Below the pieces are notes generated by a model. That model ran no database searches. It was not told the origin of the DNA and saw only the letters and a program-made list of their open reading frames with translations. The translations under genes were made by a program, and so were the position numbers. Below, piece after piece: positions 6,710-13,499 of a stretch of 13,757 bases of DNA. Every line of letters begins with the position of its first letter. Position 1 is the stretch's first letter. Source of the stretch: UBA2386 sp046306335 (GTDB taxonomy: Bacteria; Planctomycetota; UBA1135; UBA2386); contig JBKDXM010000057.1 of the NCBI GenBank assembly GCA_046306335.1, positions 1-13,757 on the forward strand. Direction: 5' to 3'.

Positions 6710-7657
6710 TCAAGGCGCCACGATGGCGACCCCATTGGTCGTCGACAGGCTCGGGAAGAGGTCGACGCCCTGGGCGAACACCACGAGCGGTCGCAGCGCA
6801 GGCGGCACGACGAGCTGGAAGGACTGCGCCGGCAGCAGCAAGACGACGGCGTCGGCGCGCGGCAACAACAAGCACGCGCTCGACAGCGGCGACGGCACCA
6901 GCACGGGACTCGCGCCGAGGCCGAGGACTGCGGCCACCGGCTGCAGGCTGTCGAAGGACAGGTCGATGCCGCCGCTCTGCAGCGTCGGCAGCGCCTGCAA
7001 GCGGGTGATGCCGCAGCCCGTGATGGCGGGCAGGATGTTCAGGTCGCCCTGCGGCCGCGCCGTGATCCGGGTGACGACTTCCATGCTGCCGCCGCCGGAT
7101 CGGCCCATGACGCTGGCGAGGCGGATGCGCAGCGGCTGCGCGGTCAACTGGACCGGCACGGTCACGGCGACCGCGCTCGCTTCGGTGGCTTCGAAGGTGC
7201 CGTCGTCACCGACGTCGATCCGCCACACGGCGAGGTTGCCCCCTGGCGTGGTGGCGGTCACCTCGCGCGCCAATTCGAGGTTCACGAGGCTGGCCGAGTT
7301 GGCTTGCAGTTGCAGCAGGATGTCCGGCGCTTCCACGGCGCCGGTGGCCGGACCGGGACCGTAGACCGTGACCGCCTGCCAAACGACCAGGGACGCCCCG
7401 AGGCTGCCTGCCTCGCTCGCCCAGGCGAAGTCGGCGCGCACGCTGTTCGGTTGGACCGGCGGCGGCGAGTTGTGGCCCAGGCTCTGGGACGACCCGCCGG
7501 AGTTGGCAGGGAGCGACGCAGAGGCGAGCTGCCCGCCCACGTCCGACCGCAGCACGACGGGACTGGGGTTGCCGACGGTGAGGGTGGCTTGCTGCGCGGG
7601 CAGCAGGGGCAGCGCGAGGCTGCAGAGGAGGATCACGGTGGCGTTGGGGTGGCTCAT
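6710..7657 (-). CDS. Secreted protein of unknown function
   Basis: A 315-residue protein with a clear signal peptide (residues 1-22: core VILLCSLALPLLPA, then QQ). The rest is Ser/Thr/Ala/Val-rich with alternating hydrophobic strands, as in beta-sandwich envelope proteins, and lacks transmembrane segments or catalytic motifs I recognise. The last 100 residues begin with ITGCGITRLQALPTLQSGG (212-230) and finish with VPPALRPLVVFAQGVDL (284-300) and STTNGVAIV. This resembles the C-terminal domain of its upstream neighbour and of many exported planctomycete proteins, possibly an export or surface-anchoring domain. ATG 7657 was chosen because it opens the signal peptide; the frame is open to 7843 but without protein-like sequence. 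It has no clear Shine-Dalgarno. It lies 249 bases downstream of another secreted-protein gene on the same strand. Confidence 0.82.
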   Translation of the reverse strand: MSHPNATVILLCSLALPLLPAQQATLTVGNPSPVVLRSDVGGQLASASLPANSGGSSQSLGHNSPPPVQPNSVRADFAWASEAGSLGASLVVWQAVTVYGPGPATGAVEAPDILLQLQANSASLVNLELAREVTATTPGGNLAVWRIDVGDDGTFEATEASAVAVTVPVQLTAQPLRIRLASVMGRSGGGSMEVVTRITARPQGDLNILPAITGCGITRLQALPTLQSGGIDLSFDSLQPVAAVLGLGASPVLVPSPLSSACLLLPRADAVVLLLPAQSFQLVVPPALRPLVVFAQGVDLFPSLSTTNGVAIVAP

Positions 7658-7906
7658 GCACGACGGTAGCCGGGGAATGCGCGGCGGTAACCGCGCCGGG
7701 GAGTCTGCGTCACGGGACGCGCGCCGATCCAGTGCGTGGATCCGCGGCTGGGGCGAAGCCATTGACCGCAGGCGAACGGTGGATGCGCCGAGGCCTGGTT
7801 CTGCGGACGAAGGGCGGCGCGGCCTGCGGGGACGCAGACGCAAAGCAACCGCTCGCTGCGTCGGGCGCAGCGGGCGCGCGCCATGGCGTGGCCGCGGCGC
7901 GAGCCG
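7658..7906. other. Intergenic region between the two secreted-protein genes
   Basis: The 249 bases between these same-strand genes contain no convincing gene; the short frames here translate to Arg/Pro/Ala-rich sequence. Close to the 7657 start lies an inverted repeat, GCGCGG (7679-7684) with CCGCGC (7691-7696) around CGGTAA. A partly repeated GCGGTAxCCG-like element also occurs at 7664-7675 and 7681-7700. The promoter for the 6710-7657 gene is probably here, but I cannot point to it. Confidence 0.4.
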
Positions 7907-9118
7907 TCAGCGGATCAGCAGACCGAGTCCGGCGCTGGCGCTGAATCCCGATGGTGTGCTGGCGTCGAAGTACGCGGCCTGGAAGTAGAGCCGCGCGTTG
8001 GCGAGCAGCGGATTGGCTGGGATGCCGAGCGACAGCCCACCCTGCCCGCTGGCGTCGAGCACGCTGACCAGGAGCACGTCCAGCGACTGCAGGACGGTCA
8101 AGCCATTCCACGACACGTTGAGCTGGCTGCCGCCGGTGGCGAGGACACCGAGGCCGCCAGCCGGCCCGCCGAGTTGCAGCGCCACGCTTTGGCCGCTGCG
8201 GGCACAGCCGCTGCCGGTGATGGTCGGTGTGCCCAGGGCGCCCGGGGAGGCAACGCCGTAGGCCGTGAACCCGCCGCACGCCGTGTTGCTGCGCAGTGCC
8301 AGCAGGCGACCAGCCGCTGCGAGGAATACGATGTCGCCGGTGACCGGGTCGATGGCGCCGCCGCCCGGCGTGCTGTAGCCACTGGTCGACGGAATGACGA
8401 CCTGCCGGGTGCCGGCGACCGGATTGCCGATCGCGTCGATCTGGTAGGCAACCACCGTTTGATTATTGTACTCCGTCACCAGCAGCCGGCCGCCGACTTG
8501 CGGGGCGCCGTTGGGTACGTAGCACAGCCCCTCCGGCCCGCCCTGCAGCGCGACCGAACTCGTCGCTTGTCCGGGCGCAAAGGTGCCCTGGCCATCCGGC
8601 GTCAGCGGCACGTCGTAGAACATGCTGGCGTTGTACGAGGCGACCTTGAAGCGGCCGGCCCCCGGCATGCCCGCCGGCACGAAGGCGCAGGCCCCGACGG
8701 AGTTGGCGACGCCGAGCGGCGACAGGTCATCGACACGGTCGGCGACGACGCTGCCGGGGCGGAGTTGGCTCAATCGGTTGGGGCCGTACCAGGTGGCGAA
8801 CAGCACGTTGCCGGGGCCGAAGACAAGCCCGCCGTCCGTGCCGCCGACGGTCGCGTAGATGGTCGAGGGCCCGGCACCGGTGATGTACCCGCTGCTATCG
8901 CGTACCAGGGGCACTTGGCGGATGGACGTCCCCGGCCACGGCGAGACGAGCAGAACGTTCGGATTGCCGGGCAGGAAGGCGGTGCCGCCGTAGCTTAGTG
9001 CGTTCGGCACGATGCCCAGGTCGGCGAGCACGTAGTCGGCGTTGAATGGTGGCGCCACCGTCTGGGCGGTGGCGAGGGACAGGCTCAGCAGGACAGCGGA
9101 AAAGCTCGCGTTCATCAT
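7907..9118 (-). CDS. Secreted beta-propeller-like protein with planctomycete-type C-terminal domain
   Basis: A 403-residue exported protein. Residues 1-18 are a signal peptide (SAVLLSLSLATA). Residues about 24-278 consist of repeated strand groups such as GGTAFLPGNPNVLLVSP (44-60), GGLVFGPGNVLFATW (96-110), GPEGLCYVPN (194-203) and GGGAIDPVTGDIVFLAAAGR (252-271). This is the pattern of NHL/SMP-30-like beta-propellers, which often bind ligands or sugars. Residues about 280-403 form a separate beta domain (TACGGFTAYG, GTPTITGSGC, LSLGIPANP, ARLYFQAAYFDA), typical in style of C-terminal domains on exported planctomycete proteins. Two adjacent ATG codons (9118 and 9115) follow an AAGGGG ribosome site; either may be used. 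No catalytic residues can be assigned. The reading frame runs open to 9679 but the extension is not protein-like. Confidence 0.83.
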   Translation of the reverse strand: MMNASFSAVLLSLSLATAQTVAPPFNADYVLADLGIVPNALSYGGTAFLPGNPNVLLVSPWPGTSIRQVPLVRDSSGYITGAGPSTIYATVGGTDGGLVFGPGNVLFATWYGPNRLSQLRPGSVVADRVDDLSPLGVANSVGACAFVPAGMPGAGRFKVASYNASMFYDVPLTPDGQGTFAPGQATSSVALQGGPEGLCYVPNGAPQVGGRLLVTEYNNQTVVAYQIDAIGNPVAGTRQVVIPSTSGYSTPGGGAIDPVTGDIVFLAAAGRLLALRSNTACGGFTAYGVASPGALGTPTITGSGCARSGQSVALQLGGPAGGLGVLATGGSQLNVSWNGLTVLQSLDVLLVSVLDASGQGGLSLGIPANPLLANARLYFQAAYFDASTPSGFSASAGLGLLIR

Positions 9119-9249
9119 GCCCCTTGCAGCGGCAGTCGCGCGCAAACCACACACCCGCAGGGCGCGGCGCGACCCATCGTCGCAAGTTGACCGAGGGGGC
9201 GGCACACTGTCGGGGCATGCGGTAGGCCGCACGTCGACACCGAAGCCGC
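9119..9249. promoter_or_regulatory. Divergent gap between propeller and two-helix membrane protein genes
   Basis: These 131 bases lie between genes pointing in opposite directions and must contain the 5' control regions of both. Apart from the AAGGGG site for the propeller gene I see no recognisable element. Confidence 0.4.
9120..9125 (-). promoter_or_regulatory. Ribosome binding site for the propeller gene
   Basis: Read on the minus strand, AAGGGG lies one base before the first ATG (9118) and four bases before the second (9115). The spacing is better for the second ATG, so the protein may really start one residue later. It is one of only two clear Shine-Dalgarno-like sites I found in the window. 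Confidence 0.55.
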
Positions 9250-10029
9250 ATGCCGACTGCCCGCAACCATCCCATGCACCCCCCGGAGTCGTTCCCGCGG
9301 TTGCGCCGCGAAGTCGTCGCCCTCGACCCGGCGCTGCGCAAACGCATCGCCGGCGACTGGCTAGCCGCGCGCGACCGGCAGGTCGGCCGCAGTGCGTGGC
9401 CGACGGTGGGCGTGTTCGGGGCGATGGTCCTCGCCTTGGGCGTCGGCATCGGCGACCGCTTCGATGCGTGGCCGGCGGGCCTCGCGGTCGGTGCCGTCGG
9501 CGCAGCACTGCTGGCGCGCGCGACGCTGCGGCGCGACCGCGCCTTTCGAGCCCAGGTCGACGGCGACCTCGCCGCGCTGCGCGCCGCCCCGCACGCGATC
9601 CGCCACACCCTCGACCTCGCCGGCCCGCACCTGCTCGCCTGCCACGAGCACGGCATCTTCGTGCTGGCGCCGCTCGCACCCGGCCGCACGTTCTGCGTCG
9701 ACTTCGACGACTGCGCCGACCATCCCTGCCATGGCCCGGTCGACGACGCCCTGCGGCAGCAGACGCTGACGTCGCAGTGGGTCTGGCACGACGTACCGGC
9801 CGGCGACGGCCGCACGTTTCACTGGCAGGCCTTCGCGATGACGGGCGCGCCGCTCGCGCCCACGCTGCGCGACGAATTCGATGCCGACGAACTCGGCGCG
9901 TTCATCGACCTGTTCGGCGACGAGTGGCATCCCGAGGACGGCGTCGCCAAGGTCGACTTCGCCGCGATCATCGCCAGCGACGCGGCGCTTCGCGCGCGGC
10001 GGCAGGCGGCAGCGCCACCGCGCGCGTGA
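9250..10029 (+). CDS. Membrane protein of unknown function, two transmembrane helices
   Basis: I do not recognise a family for this 259-residue protein. Residues 1-48 are polar and basic. Two closely spaced hydrophobic helices follow (about 51-68, TVGVFGAMVLALGVGIG, and 74-90, WPAGLAVGAVGAALLAR). A soluble C-terminal part of about 165 residues contains HEHGIFVLAPLAPGRTFCVDFDDC (132-155) and many Trp, His and Asp residues. The two-helix hairpin suggests anchoring in the inner membrane with both ends on the same side; the positive charge around the helices (R41-R47, R90-R100) suggests the cytoplasmic side. ATG 9250 is used; ATG 9274 is an alternative and would remove eight residues. It is transcribed away from the propeller gene and towards the SOUL gene, so it seems to stand alone. 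Confidence 0.72.
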   Translation: MPTARNHPMHPPESFPRLRREVVALDPALRKRIAGDWLAARDRQVGRSAWPTVGVFGAMVLALGVGIGDRFDAWPAGLAVGAVGAALLARATLRRDRAFRAQVDGDLAALRAAPHAIRHTLDLAGPHLLACHEHGIFVLAPLAPGRTFCVDFDDCADHPCHGPVDDALRQQTLTSQWVWHDVPAGDGRTFHWQAFAMTGAPLAPTLRDEFDADELGAFIDLFGDEWHPEDGVAKVDFAAIIASDAALRARRQAAAPPRA

Positions 10030-10062
10030 CCAGCGGCGGCGGCCACCGATCGCGTCACGCGC

Positions 10063-11016
10063 TCACTTGCCGGACGCGGGCTTGCCGGCCGACTTGCCGG
10101 ACGCCGACTTGCCGGAACCGGCCGGAGCCGGAGTCGCAGGCACCGGGGTGGTCGGCGCGGCAGCCGGGTCGGCCTCGCCCGCCTTGCCGCGGCGACGGAT
10201 CGGCACCTGCACCTCCGACCAGCGCGCATCCGGATCGATGAACGGGCCGTTGTAGACGAACATGCGCGGCTGGGCGGCGACCTCCCACTCCTGCTGCCCC
10301 TTCAGCCACGCGCGCAGCGTGTCCATCGCCTCGGTCGCGTCGAAGGCGCCCTTGGCGCCGACGCTGAGCACGGTCACGGGTGCCGTGTCGCGCACCACGA
10401 TCTTGCCGTCCTTGCCGACGGGGCCGAGGTTGGCCGAGCGGTAGAGGAAGCTCATCGTCGTCTCGGTCGCTTCGCCCTCGTCCGCCGCCTCGCCGTTCAT
10501 GAAGTCCTTGAAGAGCTCGGCGTAGTCCATCTCGACCGGCGCGGTCATCGCGATCTCGCGCTTCTTGATGTGGTTGAAGAGCGGGAAGAACCCGGCGGTC
10601 ATGCCCTCGGCCGAGTCGTCCTTCGACACCAGTTCGGCGCGGCGCACCGACGGATAGTCCTTGATGTCGATCGCCCCGGGCGGCGTCGGCTCGGGGTAGC
10701 CCTCGGGCAGCGGCGACTCGATCATCGACGGGCCGCAGCGGTAGACGCCCTTGACCACGTCGATCGCGATCTCGCGATCGCCGCCGACGCGGCGCACGAG
10801 CTTCGGCGTGCGCACAGCACCCTGGCCTTCGACCGCACCGCCCGGCGCGGCGTCCTTGGCCTTCGCCTTCGCCTTGGGCTTCGCCTTGGCGTCGACCGCC
10901 TCGGTCGGCTGGGCTTGCGCTTCGCCGGGCGGAACCGGTTTGGCTTGGCCGACGAGGTCGGCGGTGGCAGCGAGGATGGCGAGCGTCGCGAGGACGAATG
11001 CGGGAGTGGCGTTCAT
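10063..11016 (-). CDS. Exported SOUL-family heme-binding-like protein with low-complexity ends
   Basis: A 317-residue protein. Residues 1-23 are a signal peptide (FVLATLAILAATADLVG). Residues 27-66 are a low-complexity Ala/Lys/Pro stretch including AKAKPKAKAKAK (43-54). Residues about 113-274 form the SOUL domain, recognised by IDIKDYPSVRRAEL (116-129), the hallmark FFPLFNHIKKREIAMTAPVE (143-162), a beta strand TTMSFLYR (186-193) and FVYNGPFI (253-260). SOUL proteins bind heme or porphyrins in several organisms, but not all do, so ligand binding here is an inference. The tail (275-317) is Pro/Ala/Thr-rich and ends in repeats of SGK/SAGK. It is followed by the convergent 9250 gene with a 33-base gap. 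The HEAT-like gene lies 116 bases upstream on the same strand and might be co-transcribed. No clear ribosome site. Confidence 0.87.
   Translation of the reverse strand: MNATPAFVLATLAILAATADLVGQAKPVPPGEAQAQPTEAVDAKAKPKAKAKAKDAAPGGAVEGQGAVRTPKLVRRVGGDREIAIDVVKGVYRCGPSMIESPLPEGYPEPTPPGAIDIKDYPSVRRAELVSKDDSAEGMTAGFFPLFNHIKKREIAMTAPVEMDYAELFKDFMNGEAADEGEATETTMSFLYRSANLGPVGKDGKIVVRDTAPVTVLSVGAKGAFDATEAMDTLRAWLKGQQEWEVAAQPRMFVYNGPFIDPDARWSEVQVPIRRRGKAGEADPAAAPTTPVPATPAPAGSGKSASGKSAGKPASGK
10066..10115. repeat. Short direct repeats encoding the Ser-Gly-Lys tail
   Basis: CTTGCCGG occurs four times, at 10066, 10081, 10093 and 10108 (spacings 15, 12 and 15), inside the 3' end of the SOUL gene. On the coding strand each copy encodes Ser/Ala-Gly-Lys, giving a basic repetitive tail. 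Because all spacings are multiples of three, copy number can change without breaking the frame. Confidence 0.75.
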
Positions 11017-11132
11017 GGCAGGCAGTTCGTGGTCGTCGTGCGCACGGATGCAGACGCTGGCGACACCTCGCCGACGTCACCGCCGACGCGCGCGGCCGCG
11101 CCCTCATGTCGGCGAAGCAACCGACGACGCCG

Positions 11133-12428
11133 TCACGTGCCGCGCCGCAGCCGCGCGGTGGCGCGCAGGCGCAATTCCCGCGCCGCCAGCGGCTGCGATG
11201 CGAGCGCGACGATGCGCGCACGACCATCGCCGTCGAGCGTCGGCAGGAACGCGCACGCATCGGCCACGGTCTCGTCTTCGCAGTCCCACAGCGCGGCGTG
11301 CAACTCGGCCTGCGCGCCCGGCGCGTCGGGCATCATCGCCAGCGCGTGCACGGCGCGCCGGCGGGCCTGGCTGAACGGCGTCGTCGCCGCGACCTCGACG
11401 AGCAGCGGCGCCGAGCGGCTGTCGCCAAGGCGCGCGAGCGCGTCGAGCTCGTCGATCACCGCCATGCCGCCGTCGCGCGCGGCGTTGCCGGCGACGAAGG
11501 CCTCGAGCGCCTCGCGGTCGGCCGGCGTCGCGTGTTCGCGGAACACCGCGCCGACGGCGACGTCGAAGTAGCCGCCGAAACCGCGCCAGCGGCGCGCCTG
11601 CGCCAGCGCGTGCGGCGGCGGCAGGTGCATCACGTACTCGACGAGGCACGACCGCCGCATGCGCGTGACGCCGTCCATGCAGCGCGACGGGTCGGCGCCG
11701 TCGTCGGGCCGCGCGAAGAGGTCCTCGGCGAGCGCCAGCGGCCGGTCGTCGGCGCACAGGCCGAGCGCGCGCGCCGCCAGCCGCACGCGGCCGTAGACGA
11801 CGTCGTCGCGCAACGTCGCGAACAGGCGGTCCCGCGTCGCCGCGTCGCTGCGCGCGCACAGTTCGCCGAGCAAGCGATCGCGGCGGTCGTGGCGCGCGTC
11901 GCGGCCGAGTTCGAGCAGTTCGTCGGTGCTCAGGTGGGCGAGCTCGGGATTGCGCTCGCCGCGCACCGCCGCGGCGGCGCAGTCGGCGTGCTCGCGCGCG
12001 CAGCGCAGCCAGATCGCCCGCGCGCGCGGCGGCAGGTCGACCGGCATGGCGAAGCGGCCGTCGTGCAGGCAGGCGACGACGCCAGCGAGCGCAGCCGCGT
12101 CCGTCGCGTCGTCGGCGACGAACGCGCGCACGGCCGGCGCGCCGAGCGCCCACATGCCGGCCAGCGTCTCGGCGACGAGCGTCGAGCCGGGCGCGCCGAC
12201 GCGCTCGCACAGCGGCGCGATCGGCACGGCGATCGCCATCGCCAGCTCGGCGTAGCAGCGCGCCCGGGCTTCGAACTCCGGCTCGCGGCGCGGGTCGGCG
12301 AGCACGCAGGCGAGCAGGTCGTCGTGCGCCGCCGCGCCGTCGGCGAGCGCGCGCCGGACGCCGCGACCGTGGCCGCGCTGCAACTGGCCGAGGCGGGTCG
12401 ACGGATCAGCGAGCGGAACGGCGGCCAC
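11133..12428 (-). CDS. HEAT-like helical repeat protein
   Basis: A 431-residue protein made almost entirely of amphipathic helices. The clearest repeats are at the C-terminus (about 324-431): DELDALARLGDSRSAPLLVE, QARRRAVHALAMM and DETVADACAFL follow the HEAT repeat pattern. The middle contains DELLELGRDARHDRRDRLLGELCA and RVRLAARALGLCADDRPLALAEDLFA, compatible with older, diverged repeats. Such proteins usually act as scaffolds; no enzymatic motif is seen. The start is uncertain: GTG 12428 is preferred because the open frame extends to 12866 only by running antisense through the Maf gene. No signal peptide, so cytoplasmic. It is divergent from the Maf gene (99 bases between) and upstream of the SOUL gene on the same strand. 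Other long open frames on both strands here are products of high GC. Confidence 0.72.
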   Translation of the reverse strand: MAAVPLADPSTRLGQLQRGHGRGVRRALADGAAAHDDLLACVLADPRREPEFEARARCYAELAMAIAVPIAPLCERVGAPGSTLVAETLAGMWALGAPAVRAFVADDATDAAALAGVVACLHDGRFAMPVDLPPRARAIWLRCAREHADCAAAAVRGERNPELAHLSTDELLELGRDARHDRRDRLLGELCARSDAATRDRLFATLRDDVVYGRVRLAARALGLCADDRPLALAEDLFARPDDGADPSRCMDGVTRMRRSCLVEYVMHLPPPHALAQARRWRGFGGYFDVAVGAVFREHATPADREALEAFVAGNAARDGGMAVIDELDALARLGDSRSAPLLVEVAATTPFSQARRRAVHALAMMPDAPGAQAELHAALWDCEDETVADACAFLPTLDGDGRARIVALASQPLAARELRLRATARLRRGT

Positions 12429-12527
12429 GACGCGGCAGCGTAGGGCGCGAGCGCGCGCGGCGGCAACGGACCAGTGCGCCGCGCGGGCAGCGTCGCATCC
12501 GACGCGAGCGCCGCTACCGTGGCCCAC
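12429..12527. promoter_or_regulatory. Divergent gap between HEAT-like and Maf genes
   Basis: These 99 bases separate two genes pointing away from each other, so both promoters, or leaderless starts, should be here. I see no clear Shine-Dalgarno before either start and no strong inverted repeat. Confidence 0.4.
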
Positions 12528-13109
12528 ATGCCGCCGCCGTTGGTCCTCGCCAGCACGTCCCCCTACCGCCGCGACCTGCTGGCGCGGTTGCGCGTGCCGT
12601 TCGTTTGCGAGCGGCCAGGCGTCGACGAGGACGCAGTCAAGCGCGCGCTCGGCGAACCGCTGGCGATCGTCCGCGAACTCGCGCGCGCGAAGGCGCGCGC
12701 CGTCGCCGCGCGCCACCCCGGGGCCTTGGTGATCGGCGGCGACCAGGGCGCGGAGGTCGACGGCGCGCTGCTCGACAAACCCGGCGACGCCGCGCGCGCG
12801 ACGGCGCAGCTGCAGCGCCTGCGCGGCCGCGAACACCGGTTGCTGACCGCGGTCGCGATCGCGCATACCGGCGGGCTCGTCGAGTGGGTGGAGACGACGC
12901 GCCTGACCATGCGCGCGCTCGGCGACGGCGAGATCGCGCGCTACGTCGCCGCCGAGCAGCCGTTCGACTGCGCCGGCAGCTACAAGATCGAAGGGCTGGG
13001 CATCGGCCTGTTCGACGCCATCGCCGGCGACGACCAGACGGCGATCGTCGGCCTGCCGCTGCTGCGGCTGTGCCGCGAACTGCGCGCGCTAGGCGTCGCC
13101 GTGCCGTGA
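12528..13109 (+). CDS. yceF: Maf family nucleotide pyrophosphatase (YceF type, 7-methyl-GTP pyrophosphatase)
   Basis: A 193-residue protein matching the Maf/HAM1-like fold over its whole length, close to the usual size of about 190-200. It begins with LVLASTSPYRRDLL (5-18), has the VDE element (32-34), the catalytic motif IGGDQ (69-73, Asp72), LDKP (82-85), and the C-terminal signature CAGSYKIEGLGIGLF (148-162) and IVGLPLLRLC (173-182). The GDQ form and CAGS(Y/F)K pattern fit the YceF branch, which hydrolyses 7-methyl-GTP, rather than the dTTP/UTP branch with an ADT motif. This is a cytoplasmic housecleaning enzyme. ATG 12528 fits the family start exactly; an in-frame GTG three codons upstream and an ATG at 12474 add unrelated residues. 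The gene stands alone, with a divergent HEAT-like gene before it and debris after it. Confidence 0.92.
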   Translation: MPPPLVLASTSPYRRDLLARLRVPFVCERPGVDEDAVKRALGEPLAIVRELARAKARAVAARHPGALVIGGDQGAEVDGALLDKPGDAARATAQLQRLRGREHRLLTAVAIAHTGGLVEWVETTRLTMRALGDGEIARYVAAEQPFDCAGSYKIEGLGIGLFDAIAGDDQTAIVGLPLLRLCRELRALGVAVP

Positions 13110-13193
13110 GGGCCGTCGCTGCCGCGGTGCGGCAGGCTCGAACGAGGCGGCGCTGGTCGAATGTGCAGCATGGGGCCGCACGCCCCCGCCCCG

Positions 13194-13499
13194 TCACCGC
13201 CCCGCGACCTCGCGCCACGCCCACACCCTGGCCGCGACCTCGCGCGCGCGGTTGCGCCGCATCGCCGCCACCTCGTCGTCGCCGACGCCCCCGCCGCCGA
13301 GGCCCGACAGCACGATGCGCGGGGCCTTGCCGTGCCGCCACAGGTCCTCGGCGGTCACCAGGCGATCGACCAGCAGCGAGTACGGCCGGCCGTCGGCGTG
13401 GATGCGCGCGCCCAGCACCACGATGGCGTCGCCGGCCGGCGCGTCCGCGACCGCGCGCACGAACGGCGCCGCCGCGGCGGACAAGCTCGGTCCCGGCAT
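13194..13499 (-). pseudogene. DUF218 / YdcF-SanA-like protein fragment
   Basis: A 101-residue frame carries the first half of a DUF218 domain: AGDAIVVLGARIHADGRP (22-38), LLVDRLVTAEDLWRHGKAPR (42-61), IVLSGLGG (62-69) and DDEVAAMRRN (74-83). A normal domain continues for roughly another 70-80 residues; here the family sequence stops after the EVAAM helix, is followed by REVAARVWAWREVAGR and ends at TGA 13194. The other two frames downstream do not restore the domain. The 5' side runs directly into sequence related to an IS66 transposase on the opposite strand, so the natural start may also be lost; the ATG at 13499 may lie in the foreign DNA. A 13-base direct repeat (CCGCGACCTCGCG at 13202 and 13232) sits in the aberrant tail. 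I read it as a non-functional remnant, though a short expressed protein cannot be excluded. Confidence 0.7.

Noticed and set aside
5247..7364. A 705-codon plus-strand frame crossing the ferritin-like gene and the convergent gap
   Set aside because: It has an Arg/Pro-rich translation, overlaps real genes on both strands and has no recognisable domain.
7654..7884. A 76-codon minus-strand frame in the gap between the secreted-protein genes
   Set aside because: It has an Arg/Pro-rich translation, no ribosome site and no similarity I recognise.
10998..12443. A 481-codon plus-strand frame opposite the HEAT-like gene
   Set aside because: Its translation is dominated by Arg, Ala and Val with no helical repeat or motif; the minus-strand frame shows HEAT-type helices.
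12429..12866. N-terminal extension of the HEAT-like protein
   Set aside because: It would lie antisense to the well-supported Maf gene and has low-information sequence.
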